A DNA stretch of 64,000 nucleotides from Hyphomicrobiales bacterium. GTDB taxonomy: Bacteria > Pseudomonadota > Alphaproteobacteria > Rhizobiales > Rhizobiaceae. The notes under the pieces were generated by a model. The model worked only from the letters and a program-made list of their open reading frames with translations. It ran no database searches and was not told the DNA's origin. Below are positions 24,203 to 32,232 of this stretch, piece by piece; the first letter of the stretch is position 1, and each line of letters starts with the position of its first letter. Location of the stretch: contig UCFC01000045.1 of NCBI GenBank assembly GCA_900471515.1, forward strand, positions 1-64,000. The letters run 5' to 3'. Made by a program: the position numbers and the translations under genes.

Positions 24203-24594
24203 AGTGGCTGGCCGACCTTCTTCTCGGAGGCATCGTCGAGAAATTCACCGCCCCGCTGCTCTCGGCCTATCAGGCGAAACTCACCGCCGAGACCGACAGC
24301 GAGAGGCTCGCCGCCGACGAGGCCATCAAGGGCATCGAGGCCGCCCGCGATATCGCTCTCGCCGAAGCCGCCGACCGCTGGAGCGCCACCCGCCTCGGCC
24401 GCCTTCTCATCGTCATCCCCTTCGGCCTCTGGTGGGCGGCGATCTACCTGGTGCAGATCCTCAATCCCTGGTTCGGCCTCTCCCTTGTCGTCATCGACGT
24501 GCCGCCGCGCATCAACGACATGGCGCTGGTCCTGATCCCCGCCATCGTCATCGGCGATGCCGGCGCGCTGCTGGCGCGGCGGCTGAAAAGATAG
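24199..24594 (+). CDS. Phage membrane protein, holin-like
   Basis: A 131-residue protein. An N-terminal amphipathic part (LADLLLGGIVEKFTAPLLSA) is followed by a charged helix (residues 25-65) and two membrane segments (LLIVIPFGLWWAAIYLVQIL; ALVLIPAIVIGDAGALLA). It is coupled to the 67-residue protein before it. The layout resembles holins with a long cytoplasmic helix. There is no endolysin next to it; one is found in the second phage block at 55.8 kb. The stop TAG runs into a RIME-like half element. Confidence 0.6.
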   Translation: MKWLADLLLGGIVEKFTAPLLSAYQAKLTAETDSERLAADEAIKGIEAARDIALAEAADRWSATRLGRLLIVIPFGLWWAAIYLVQILNPWFGLSLVVIDVPPRINDMALVLIPAIVIGDAGALLARRLKR

Positions 24595-24638
24595 GCAATT
24601 CCAGCAAAAGTGTGCAGCGGTCTTGCGTCCGGAACTGC
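24595..24638. repeat. RIME-like half element after the phage late block
   Basis: A second copy of the GCAATTCCAG...TTGCGTCCGGAACTGC element, again directly joined to a phage gene's TAG stop. The 24595-25013 interval otherwise contains a ~190-bp repeat copy and the toxin-antitoxin promoter, with no further gene. Confidence 0.65.
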
Positions 24639-24750
24639 GTTGCCAATAGCAGGACACCGCCTCAACCATTGCCTGCCATCATCCTCCCGTCAGGAGAGCG
24701 CTGGGTTGGGGGCCGAATTCCTCCGGTGACCTTGCGAAACGCCTTCGGCC

Positions 24751-24942
24751 GGAGCCAGGCGCTCTCCTGACACCTCTTTCGAAAGATGCGAGAACGCCCG
24801 CCTTCGGCGCAAGGCAGCCAAGCTGCCGGCCCTGACCGGCTCGCCGTGCCGCGCCCCCAAATTTCCGGCATTATGGAGCGCTTGCCATAAGCCTTGTTGC
24901 GGTTCGATGGCCCCTGCCCCACATATCCGGCAGCCTGGGAAC
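24751..24942. repeat. Direct repeat, left copy, flanking the toxin-antitoxin module
   Basis: About 192 bases that recur at 25874-26065 with roughly 90% identity and two small indels. Both copies run from GGAGCCAGGCGCTCTCCTGA through GCAAGGCAGCCAAGCTGCCG to CAGCCTGGGA. The sequence is non-coding and rich in short inverted repeats. Confidence 0.85.
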
Positions 24943-24961
24943 CGTCGTGTGATCTTCTGCA

Positions 24962-24990
24962 TTGACAATTTACGTAAAATACGTAATTTG
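24962..24990 (+). promoter_or_regulatory. Promoter and operator of the toxin-antitoxin operon
   Basis: TTGACA at 24962-24967 is a consensus -35. Two TACGTA palindromes at 24971-24976 and 24980-24985, nine bases apart, fill the space to a weak -10 (TAATTT). This is the expected place for an autorepressing antitoxin. AAGGAG at 25001-25006 is the ribosome site for ATG 25014. Confidence 0.65.
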
Positions 24991-25013
24991 CGCTTCAATG
25001 AAGGAGATAGTTT

Positions 25014-25268
25014 ATGGGAGCAACGCTTCGAATCCCCGCATCGGATTTCTCTCGTCACTTTGGACGAATTCGCGAAGCGGTGCATAAGGCCGGAGTGATT
25101 GAAGTCACGTCGCATAACCGAATCGTGGGCGCCTACATCAGCGCAGACGAGCTTGAACATTTTAACCGTCTCAAGCGGCGTGAGGTGCAGGTGCTTCATG
25201 TAAGCGAGATCGATGACGAGCTACTCACTGAGATTGAGAACGCGGAATATGGCGTGATCTCCAGGTGA
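25014..25268 (+). CDS. Type II antitoxin, Phd/YefM-like
   Basis: An 84-residue protein. The N-terminal IPASDFSRHFGRIREAVHKA followed by VIEVTSHNRIVGAYIS matches the DNA-binding fold of the Phd/YefM antitoxin group. The C-terminal acidic part (VSEIDDELLTEIENAEYG) is suited to wrap the toxin. It overlaps the toxin gene (GTGA), with antitoxin first, as is standard. It probably represses its own promoter at the TACGTA pair. GC is well below the surrounding phage genes. Confidence 0.8.
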   Translation: MGATLRIPASDFSRHFGRIREAVHKAGVIEVTSHNRIVGAYISADELEHFNRLKRREVQVLHVSEIDDELLTEIENAEYGVISR

Positions 25269-25672
25269 ACCTGCCGGACCCTGCTCCGGGTCTGGTGATC
25301 CGGTTCGATTACACCTGGCACAACGACCGCTTCAAGAAAGAACGCCCGTGTGCCATCGTCCTGGCCTCAAGTCAGACAGGTATGGTCACGGTTGTTCCGA
25401 TTACACATTCGTACCCGGATATCGGGGAAGAAGAGCAATCGTTGCAGATACCCGAAGATGTCTGCAAAGCAATGGGTTTGGATGAGGACATCAATTACGT
25501 TCGACTGAGCGAGGTCAACCGATTTGAGTGGCCTTCGGACCGTATCAGGCCATTGCCGAACGATCCCTCTCGCTGTGACTACGGAAACGTTCCCAAAGAT
25601 TTCTTCCTGGAAATGAAAAAGCGCCTGGCAGAGGCCGCGCGAGCAGGCAGGCTCCGCACTTCCAAGGTTTGA
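25265..25672 (+). CDS. Type II toxin, PemK/MazF-like
   Basis: A 135-residue protein with GTG start overlapping the antitoxin stop. PGLVIRFDYTWHNDRFKKER and PCAIVLASSQTGMVTVVPIT match the start of PemK/MazF-fold mRNA endoribonucleases. INYVRLSEVNRFEWPSD fits a later strand. Pairing with a Phd-like antitoxin is a known exchange between families. RNase activity and target sequence are inferred from the fold only. Confidence 0.78.
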   Translation: MNLPDPAPGLVIRFDYTWHNDRFKKERPCAIVLASSQTGMVTVVPITHSYPDIGEEEQSLQIPEDVCKAMGLDEDINYVRLSEVNRFEWPSDRIRPLPNDPSRCDYGNVPKDFFLEMKKRLAEAARAGRLRTSKV

Positions 25673-25873
25673 ACAATCCAAAATCCATTATTGCTCGAAA
25701 CTGTCGCCGGAACGACCGATTGCGTTGGGACAGCGTCGGAGCGCAACACCGATTATACCCGTAATGCCGGAAAATTCCCTTCGCGCCTCGGCAGCCTGCG
25801 GGTTCTCGTGAATGCTGCCGTCGAATGGCGGGTAGCCCAGCCTTCGGCCGGCCTTGCCATCGTCACCGGCGAC

Positions 25874-26065
25874 GGAGCCAGGCGCTCTCCTGACACTTCT
25901 TTCAAAGATGCGAGAACGGCCGCCTTCGGCGCAAGGCAGCCAAGCTGCCGGCCCTGACCGGCTCGCCGTGCCGCGCCCCAAAATTCCGGCATTATGGAGC
26001 ACTTGCCGCAAGCCTTGTTGCAGTTCGATGGCCCCTGCCCCACGAAATCGGCAGCCTGGGAGCCA
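25874..26065. repeat. Direct repeat, right copy
   Basis: This is the partner of 24751-24942. The interval 25673-26166 has no intact gene: it contains this copy, followed 23 bases later by a relic of the antitoxin start. Confidence 0.85.
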
Positions 26066-26087
26066 CCGGGCCATCCTCCGATCGTTT

Positions 26088-26122
26088 ATGGGTGCGACGC
26101 TTCGAACCCCGCTATCCGGTGG
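26088..26122 (+). pseudogene. Relic of a second antitoxin gene (5' end only)
   Basis: From ATG 26088 the sequence reads MGATLRTPLSGG, close to MGATLRIPASDF at the start of the intact antitoxin, and the DNA matches at about 80% over ~32 bases before homology is lost. The promoter and TACGTA pair present in the left copy are missing here. It shows that the module, with its upstream repeat, was duplicated and then decayed. Confidence 0.7.
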
Positions 26123-26166
26123 GACGGCGCGTGCACAAGGCAACCGTCGCCCCAACGCCGCCACGC

Positions 26167-26457
26167 CTAGTTTTGCCGTATCGCGCGGTGGACGGCGACT
26201 AAACGAACCAAAAGCGCGATAACGGAGAGGCCCCAAGGCGTTACGACCAGGTAGGATATGGCGGTCGCACCGAGGCATTCGCTTTCATCAATCTGACAGC
26301 TTTGAGCGACGCCCTGCCGGAGATACAGCATCGCTGTTGATAACGACAGAACGGCCAGGATCAAGGATATCCAGGTCCTCACCCCCCGGCGCATGACCAA
26401 CACGGATATGAAAACAGCGACGCACGGCAGTATGCTAACGGCTGCTAGGGAAATCAT
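26167..26457 (-). CDS. Small membrane protein, unknown
   Basis: A 96-residue protein with three hydrophobic segments (SILPCVAVFISVLVM, WISLILAVLSLSTAMLYL, AISYLVVTPWGLSVIALLV). AAGG lies seven bases before ATG 26457. Two Cys (near residues 54 and 61) could form a periplasmic disulphide. No family is recognised. It lies in the accessory region right of the toxin-antitoxin repeats. Confidence 0.5.
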   Translation of the reverse strand: MISLAAVSILPCVAVFISVLVMRRGVRTWISLILAVLSLSTAMLYLRQGVAQSCQIDESECLGATAISYLVVTPWGLSVIALLVRLVAVHRAIRQN

Positions 26458-26775
26458 GTATCGCCTTGGATGACCTGGGACGCGCTTGCGCTCATACTAG
26501 CGGCTTTACAGGTGACCGCAATATCCGCTTCCGGCGTAGCCTTGCCCTGCCGACAAATCCAATTCAACTGACAACGTGTGAGCGGCACACCGCTTATACC
26601 AGACGGGTTCCGTCTGCGGGCGAAATGACGGTCTCAGCCCATTTGTCCCGGCCTCCGGGCGGCGTATAAGTTCTGGGCGGACCCTGCGTTCGGCAATCGA
26701 ACAAAAGGTTGCGCACAACACTCTCTTGAGGCCGATTGCGTCCGTTCGCATCGATGGATTCGGGAATGTTTGCCC
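26458..26775. other. Non-coding interval
   Basis: The 318 bases between the small membrane protein and the GNAT-like gene contain no supportable gene. A short hairpin, CAGACGG-GTT-CCGTCTG at 26600-26616, is the only structure noted. Confidence 0.5.
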
Positions 26776-27573
26776 ATGACGAAGGAAGCCTTCAACGAGA
26801 TCGCCCTTGTCTGCGCCGAGGAGCGGCCGGACCTCGTCCCCGCTTTCGCCGAGCTGGGCGCGGCCGTCTGGCCGAAGTTCATCGGCGGCGACGCGGCGAT
26901 CGCCAGCCACTGGGACAGCCTGTTTTCGGGCGCGCTGCGCCGCCACCAGTTCCTCATCCTCGGCCCGGACGGGCATGGCGCCGAACGCGTCCTTGCCACG
27001 TCGAACAGCGTTCCCTTCCACTGGCCCGATCTCGACGACGAGACCACCCTGCCCGACGATGGATGGGATGCGGTTCTCGCCCGCGGCGTCGAAGGCGCCG
27101 CATCGGGCCAAAGGCCGAATGCCCTCTGCGCGCTCGCCGTCGTCGTAACACCGAAGGTGCGCGGCTCCGATCTCGCCGAGCGCCTGATCGAAAACATGAA
27201 GAAGAGCGCGCGAGATGCCGGCCTTGATGCCCTCGTCGCCCCCGTGCGCCCCACCAGGAAATCCGCCTATCCGCTGGCATCCTTTGCGGATTATATCGGC
27301 TGGACCACGCCGGACGGCGCGCCCTTCGATCCCTGGATGCGCAAACATTGGCAGCTCGGCGCCCGCCCCGTGAAGATCGCCCCGCGTTCGATGCGCGTCG
27401 GCGCGTCGCTGGAACAATGGACCGTCTGGACCGGCCTGCGCTTTCCGGTCTCCGGCCCGTATCATGTGGAAGGCGGGCTGGCGCCGCTGATGGCGGACCG
27501 CGAAACCGATATCGGGCTCTACGAGGAGCCGAATATCTGGATGCGCCACAGGCTGGAGGGTGCCGGACGGTAA
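26776..27573 (+). CDS. GNAT-like N-acetyltransferase-fold protein
   Basis: A 265-residue protein. ALAVVVTPKVRGSDLAERLI and ENMKKSARDAGLDALVAPVR match the cofactor-binding strand-helix of GNAT folds, and RPTRKSAYPLASFADYIGW resembles a small bacterial family often annotated as transferase. The usual R/Q-x-x-G-x-G/A loop is replaced by VRGSDLA, so binding may be altered. ATG 26776 is chosen over the TTG two codons upstream. The 27574-27840 gap after it has no gene and ends in an AT-rich promoter-like tract. Confidence 0.65.
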   Translation: MTKEAFNEIALVCAEERPDLVPAFAELGAAVWPKFIGGDAAIASHWDSLFSGALRRHQFLILGPDGHGAERVLATSNSVPFHWPDLDDETTLPDDGWDAVLARGVEGAASGQRPNALCALAVVVTPKVRGSDLAERLIENMKKSARDAGLDALVAPVRPTRKSAYPLASFADYIGWTTPDGAPFDPWMRKHWQLGARPVKIAPRSMRVGASLEQWTVWTGLRFPVSGPYHVEGGLAPLMADRETDIGLYEEPNIWMRHRLEGAGR

Positions 27574-27794
27574 TGCTGTCGGCGGGCTGACTGAAAGAGA
27601 AGTCTGCGACCATTTACGAAGAGAACCCTTGTGCCTGTCCTCATTCTTGAGCCAGGGACATTCCGACTCCTCTGCATTCGCCCGCGCCTGCCCCCACCAC
27701 TCCGCTACAAACTCAAAAATCTTCCACAATCATCCCGCCTCGCAGAAACCTATTTCCCCAAAGGCTCTCCGAAGCAAATATCCTCCGGTTTAAA

Positions 27795-27826
27795 CTTCAT
27801 AAAATTTATAGATTATATAATTTGAA
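27795..27826 (+). promoter_or_regulatory. AT-rich imperfect palindrome upstream of the redox/ABC operon
   Basis: The tract opens with CTTCATAAAATT and closes with AATTTGAAG, giving CTTCA/TGAAG arms around a nearly pure A/T centre. It stands out in 65%-GC DNA just before the AGGAGG of the first operon gene, so it probably contains the -10 and an operator. Confidence 0.4.
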
Positions 27827-27843
27827 GCCATCAGGAGGTTATG

Positions 27844-28431
27844 ATGCCCAAGACCAGTTCCAATCCCGTCGAGCTCGGCACCCGTGCTGCGGATTTCATT
27901 CTGCCGGATGCGAAGGGTGTGCTGCACAAACTCTCCGATTTCGACGGCACGCCGGCCCTGCTCGTGGCCTTCATTTCCAACCGTTGCCCCTTCGTGCAGC
28001 TGATCCGCACCGAACTCGCCGCCTTCGCCCGCGAATATGAATCCAGGGGCCTGCGCGTCATCGCCATCAACAGCAACGATGCCGAGGCGCATCCGGAAGA
28101 AAGCCTTGCGGCCGTCGGCCAGGAAGCCGAGGCGGCTGGCTACACCTTCCCCTATCTGAAGGATGAGGCGCAGGCGGTGGCGAAAGCCTATGGCGCGGCC
28201 TGCACGCCTGACCTTTTCCTCTTCGATGGCGCCCGCAGGCTCGCCTATCACGGCCAGTTCGACGATGCCCGCCCCGGCAACGGCAAGCCTGTCACCGGCA
28301 AGGATCTGCGCGCTGCCGCTGATGCCGTGCTTGCCGGCGCAAAACCCGCGCCGGAACAGACCCCGTCGATCGGCTGCAACATCAAATGGACCGCAGGCAA
28401 CGAACCCTCCTGGTTCTCAAACGCTGCCTGA
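27844..28431 (+). CDS. Thioredoxin-fold peroxiredoxin-like protein (PRX_like1 type)
   Basis: A 195-residue protein. Residues 10-110 are the thioredoxin fold (TRAADFILPDAKGVLHKLSD), with NRCPFV as the peroxidatic-type Cys motif. The C-terminal SIGCNIKW carries the second conserved Cys of this family. ATG 27844 gives five-base spacing from AGGAGG; ATG 27841 is too close. It is first in a row with a flavoprotein, ferredoxin and ABC importer on the same strand, which suggests a thiol redox role in that pathway. A hairpin at 28481-28506 separates it from the next gene. Confidence 0.78.
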   Translation: MPKTSSNPVELGTRAADFILPDAKGVLHKLSDFDGTPALLVAFISNRCPFVQLIRTELAAFAREYESRGLRVIAINSNDAEAHPEESLAAVGQEAEAAGYTFPYLKDEAQAVAKAYGAACTPDLFLFDGARRLAYHGQFDDARPGNGKPVTGKDLRAAADAVLAGAKPAPEQTPSIGCNIKWTAGNEPSWFSNAA

Positions 28432-28480
28432 TGCGGTCGCGCAGCAGCCCTTCGGCTGCCGCGCTATTTCGCACCACTTG

Positions 28481-28506
28481 GCACGGCAGCCCTCCTGCTG
28501 CCGTGC
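28481..28506 (+). terminator. Hairpin in the operon gap
   Basis: GCACGGCAG pairs perfectly with CTGCCGTGC across an eight-base loop and is followed by TCTTTTA. It could attenuate transcription or stabilise mRNA between the thioredoxin-fold gene and the flavoprotein gene. Confidence 0.55.
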
Positions 28507-28534
28507 TCTTTTACCATCACCTAGAGATTTTCCG

Positions 28535-30166
28535 ATGTCGCTGAAGCGTAAGGACCTGGCGGGCAGCGGCCCGTTGCATCTGCAGACGGACGTGCTCGTC
28601 CTTGGCGGCGGGCCGGCCGGCGCCTGGGCCGCTCTCGCAGCGGCGCAGAACGGCGCCCGCGTCATCCTCGCCGACAAGGGTTATCTCGGCACGAGCGGCG
28701 CGACGGCTCCGTCCAACACCGGCACATGGCTGGTGCCGCCGGGCGAAAACCGCGCCCAGATCGTCGAGCGCCGCTGGCAGCGCACTGCCAATCTCGCCGA
28801 CCAGCGCTGGATGCTGCGCACGGTCGACCAGGCCTATGAGAACCTCGTCAAGCTTGCCGAATGGGGCTACCCCTTCCCCGATGACGAGGATGGCAAGCTC
28901 TATATCGCCAACCTGCGCGGCCCCGATTACATGGCCTTCATGCGCCGCCGCGTGCTGAAAGCCGGCGTCACCGTTCTCGATCACCACCCTGCCCTCGAGC
29001 TTTATTTCGATGGCGAGGCCGTCACCGGGGCTGCCGGCATCGACCGCCAGCGCGAGCGCGACTGGCGCGTGGAGGCCGGCGCCGTGGTGCTGGCAACGGG
29101 CGGCTGCGCCTTCCATGAACGCATCCTGGGTGCGGCGGCGCTGACCGGCGACGGCCACCTGATGGCGGCGGAAGCCGGCGCCGGCCTCTCGGGCATGGAA
29201 TTCACCGGCAAATATACGCTCGCCCCCTACGGCTCCTCGCTCAACAAGGGCCTGCCCTTCCGCTGGGCCTCCTTCTTCCGCGAGGACGGCACGCCGATCC
29301 TCGACAGCGACGGCAACCACCTGCAGAACGGCATCGGCGAGCGCGAAAGGGAAATCGCCAGAGCCATGATCGAAGCCCCGGTCTATGCCGTGCTCGATCA
29401 GGCCGAGCCCGCCCTGCAGGACTGGCTGCGCCGCGGCCAGCCGAACTGTTTCGTGCCCTATGACCGCACGCCGGTCGATCCTTTCGCCCAAATGTTCCGC
29501 GTCACCTTCCGCGCCGAAGGCACCGTGCGCGGCACCGGCGGCATCCGCATCGCCACGTCGGATTGCGGAACCGACGTGCCCGGCCTCTATGTCGCCGGCG
29601 ATGCCGCAAGCCGCGAGCCGCTCGCGGGCGCCACATCAGGCGGCGGCGGACCCAATTCCTCCTGGGCGATCGCCAGCGGCTGGTGGTCCGGCCAGGGCGC
29701 GGCCGCCCATAGCAAGCGCCGCGGCGACAAGGCCTTCCGCGCCAATTCCAGCCCGCTCGGCCAGGCGGGCCTGCGCCCCGGCGGCACGGTGAAGGACACG
29801 CTGACGCCGAAAGATGTCATCGACAGCGTGCGCGCCGAGGTCACGCCGCTGGAGAAGAACTATTTTCGCGAGGGCAGCCGCCTGCAGGCGAGCCGGGAGA
29901 AGCTCGATGCCCTCTGGGCCGATGTCAGAAGCCATCTCTCCGGCACCGGCCTCGACAGGCTGAAGGCGCGCGAGGCGGCCGCCATTGCCGCCCACGGCCG
30001 CTGGTCGCTTGCCGCGGCACTCGCCCGCAAGGAAAGCCGCGGCATGCACCGCCGCTCGGATTTCAAGGGCAGCGATCCGGCCCTCGCCCATTCCATCACG
30101 GTGCGCGGCGTCGACGAGATCGTCGTCGAGGCGCAGCCCGAAGCCCGCCGGGAGATCGCGTCATGA
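28535..30166 (+). CDS. FAD-dependent oxidoreductase, fumarate reductase/AprA-like
   Basis: A 543-residue flavoprotein of the succinate dehydrogenase/fumarate reductase/APS reductase alpha family. It has the FAD-binding VLVLGGGPAGAWAALAAA at residues 16-33, GHLMAAEAGAGL in the middle, and VPGLYVAGDAASREPLAG for the second FAD contact. The C-terminal ~110 residues are the helical domain of the family. Its stop overlaps the ferredoxin ATG (ATGA), as expected for a two-subunit enzyme resembling AprAB. True APS reductase is unlikely, because the genes lie with a sulfonate-type importer and no ATP sulfurylase. The substrate is unknown. Confidence 0.82.
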   Translation: MSLKRKDLAGSGPLHLQTDVLVLGGGPAGAWAALAAAQNGARVILADKGYLGTSGATAPSNTGTWLVPPGENRAQIVERRWQRTANLADQRWMLRTVDQAYENLVKLAEWGYPFPDDEDGKLYIANLRGPDYMAFMRRRVLKAGVTVLDHHPALELYFDGEAVTGAAGIDRQRERDWRVEAGAVVLATGGCAFHERILGAAALTGDGHLMAAEAGAGLSGMEFTGKYTLAPYGSSLNKGLPFRWASFFREDGTPILDSDGNHLQNGIGEREREIARAMIEAPVYAVLDQAEPALQDWLRRGQPNCFVPYDRTPVDPFAQMFRVTFRAEGTVRGTGGIRIATSDCGTDVPGLYVAGDAASREPLAGATSGGGGPNSSWAIASGWWSGQGAAAHSKRRGDKAFRANSSPLGQAGLRPGGTVKDTLTPKDVIDSVRAEVTPLEKNYFREGSRLQASREKLDALWADVRSHLSGTGLDRLKAREAAAIAAHGRWSLAAALARKESRGMHRRSDFKGSDPALAHSITVRGVDEIVVEAQPEARREIAS

Positions 30167-30489
30167 TCGAACTCGTCTCCGAAAGCCGCTGCGTGGAATG
30201 CGATATCTGCGTGAAGGTCTGCCCCGCCAATGTCTTCGACGCCACCGACGGCGCACCCGTCATTGCCCGCCAGGATGACTGCCAGACCTGCTTCCTCTGC
30301 GAGATCTACTGTCCGACCGACGCGCTCTATGTCGCCGAGCGCGCCGACGGCCCGCTCGCCATCACCGAAGCGGAAGTGGAAGAGCGCAATCTCTTCGGCA
30401 GCTATTCCCGCGCGCTTGGCTGGAAACGCGGCAAGCCCGGCGGATCGCAATTCGATCCGACCCACCGCATCCGCGTCGCGCAAGTCTGA
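30163..30489 (+). CDS. Two-[4Fe-4S] ferredoxin, AprB-like partner
   Basis: A 108-residue protein with two C-x2-C-x2-C-x3-C-P clusters (CVECDICVKVCP and CQTCFLCEIYCP), giving two 4Fe-4S sites, plus a ~50-residue basic tail (YSRALGWKRGKPGG). It overlaps the flavoprotein stop, so the two are probably made at equal levels and form one enzyme, passing electrons to or from FAD. It resembles APS reductase beta subunits but is shorter. Confidence 0.88.
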   Translation: MIELVSESRCVECDICVKVCPANVFDATDGAPVIARQDDCQTCFLCEIYCPTDALYVAERADGPLAITEAEVEERNLFGSYSRALGWKRGKPGGSQFDPTHRIRVAQV

Positions 30490-30502
30490 ATTGGAGAAGC
30501 CC

Positions 30503-31339
30503 ATGGACCGCATCACCGTCACCGATATCAGAAAGACCTTCCAGCTGAAGCCCGGCCAGACGGTTACGATCGACGGGCGCCCCTCAGATCGCGTCACGGT
30601 CTTGAACGGCGTCGATCTTTCCATCCGCAAGGGCGAGTTCATCACCCTGGTCGGCCCGAGCGGCAGCGGCAAATCCGTGCTGCTCGACATTATCGGCGGG
30701 CTCACCGAAGCCTCCGATGGCGCCGTCAGCATCGACGGCAAGCGCATCGTCAGGCCGGACCCGAAGACCGGCTATGTCTTCCAGCAATATGCGCTGTTTC
30801 CCTGGCGCACGGCGCTCGCCAATATCGAATACGCGCTTGAAGTCCACGGCACGCCCAAGCGCGAGCGCACCGAAAAGGCCCGCTACTTCCTCTCCCTTTT
30901 CGGCCTTTCCGGCTTCGAGGATCGTTTCCCCAACCAGCTCTCCGGCGGCATGCAGCAGCGCGTGGCGATTGCGCGCGCGCTCGCGACCGACCCGGAAGTC
31001 CTGCTGATGGACGAGCCCTTCGCAGCGCTCGACGCCCAGACCCGCGAGATCTTGCAGACCGAGCTTCTGCGCATCTGGGAAAAGATCAACACGACCGTCG
31101 TCTTCGTCACCCACTCGATCGACGAGGCGATCTACCTCGCCGACCGCATCGTCGTCATGACGGCGCGCCCCGGCACGGTGAAGGAAATCATCGAGATCGA
31201 CCTGCCGCGCCCGCGCGACGGCGACATCAGAGCCAGCGCCGAGTTCAACGCCCATCGCGGCCGCGTCTGGGAGGCGCTGCGCGACGAAGTGAACAAGGCG
31301 CAGAAAGACTGGGCGCTCTCGCCCGCCTATGCCCACTGA
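30503..31339 (+). CDS. ABC transporter ATPase, sulfonate/nitrate/taurine type
   Basis: A 278-residue ATPase with Walker A GPSGSGKS, Q-loop VFQQYALFPWRT, signature LSGGMQQR, Walker B VLLMDEPFAALD and switch His in VFVTHSIDEA. It belongs to the SsuB/TauB/NrtD group by the ALFPWRTALANIEYAL pattern. ATG 30503 follows GGAGAA. The permease and binding protein follow directly. Confidence 0.92.
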   Translation: MDRITVTDIRKTFQLKPGQTVTIDGRPSDRVTVLNGVDLSIRKGEFITLVGPSGSGKSVLLDIIGGLTEASDGAVSIDGKRIVRPDPKTGYVFQQYALFPWRTALANIEYALEVHGTPKRERTEKARYFLSLFGLSGFEDRFPNQLSGGMQQRVAIARALATDPEVLLMDEPFAALDAQTREILQTELLRIWEKINTTVVFVTHSIDEAIYLADRIVVMTARPGTVKEIIEIDLPRPRDGDIRASAEFNAHRGRVWEALRDEVNKAQKDWALSPAYAH

Positions 31340-31353
31340 AGGGAGGACCGCCC

Positions 31354-32205
31354 ATGGCCTATGTTACCGATAAACCCGCCTTCGGCGCCAGCCTCGCTTC
31401 CCGCAAGGAAAGGCCCGCGCGCGCAAGACGCCGCCTCGAATTCGGCGCCTTCACCTATGGCCTGCCGCTGATGGCGGCCTTCCTGGGGCTCTGGGAAATC
31501 GCCCCGCGCCTCGGCTGGCTGAACCGCATCTTCTTCCCGCCGCTCAGCGAAGTGCTGGAAGCCTGGTATGCGATGCTGCTCGACGGCACGCTGTCGGCCA
31601 ATATCGGCATCAGCCTCGAGCGCGCCGCCATCGGCTTCCTGCTCGCCGTCGTGGTCGCCGTGCCGCTCGGTTTCCTCATGGGGCGCTACACGCTGTTCGA
31701 AAAGGTCTCCGACCTGCTCGTCCAGACGCTGCGCAACACCTCGCAATTCGCTCTGCTGCCGGTCTTCATCCTGCTGCTCGGCATCGGCGAGGCCTCGAAG
31801 ATCGCCATCTGCTTCTATTCCTCGATCTTCTTCCTGCTCATCAACACGATCTCGGGCGTCAAGTCGGTCGATCCGCTGCTGCTCAAGGCCGCCCGCTCCA
31901 TGGGCACGTCGGACCTCGACATGTTCCGCAAGGTCATCCTGCCGGCAAGCATCCCGTCGATCGTCTCGGGCATGCGCCTTGCCGTCAAATCCTCGATCTT
32001 CGCCGTCATCGGCGCCGAAATGCTGGCCGCCAAATCGGGCCTCGGATTCCTGATCCAGCAATCGCAGCTGATGATGGAAACGGCCGACATGTATGCCGGC
32101 ATCGTCACCATGACCGCGATCGGCCTCATCGTGAACTACCTGCTCGTCTGGTTCGAGCGCTGGGCCACCGCCTGGAAGGGCAGTTCCGAAATCTCCCACA
32201 CCTGA
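31354..32205 (+). CDS. ABC transporter permease, sulfonate/nitrate/taurine type
   Basis: A 283-residue inner-membrane permease with about six membrane segments. The EAA loop near residues 175-195 (LLKAARSMGTSDLDMFRKVI) contacts the ATPase. GGGAGGA precedes ATG 31354. The gap to the ATPase gene is only 14 bases. It belongs to the SsuC/TauC/NrtB group. Confidence 0.92.
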   Translation: MAYVTDKPAFGASLASRKERPARARRRLEFGAFTYGLPLMAAFLGLWEIAPRLGWLNRIFFPPLSEVLEAWYAMLLDGTLSANIGISLERAAIGFLLAVVVAVPLGFLMGRYTLFEKVSDLLVQTLRNTSQFALLPVFILLLGIGEASKIAICFYSSIFFLLINTISGVKSVDPLLLKAARSMGTSDLDMFRKVILPASIPSIVSGMRLAVKSSIFAVIGAEMLAAKSGLGFLIQQSQLMMETADMYAGIVTMTAIGLIVNYLLVWFERWATAWKGSSEISHT

Positions 32206-32232
32206 ATTCCACGTTTCTGAAGGGAACACGAC

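Noticed and set aside
28535..30489. True dissimilatory APS reductase
   Set aside because: The flavoprotein/ferredoxin pair resembles AprAB, but there is no ATP sulfurylase or sulfite reductase, the beta subunit is short, and the operon is an importer operon.
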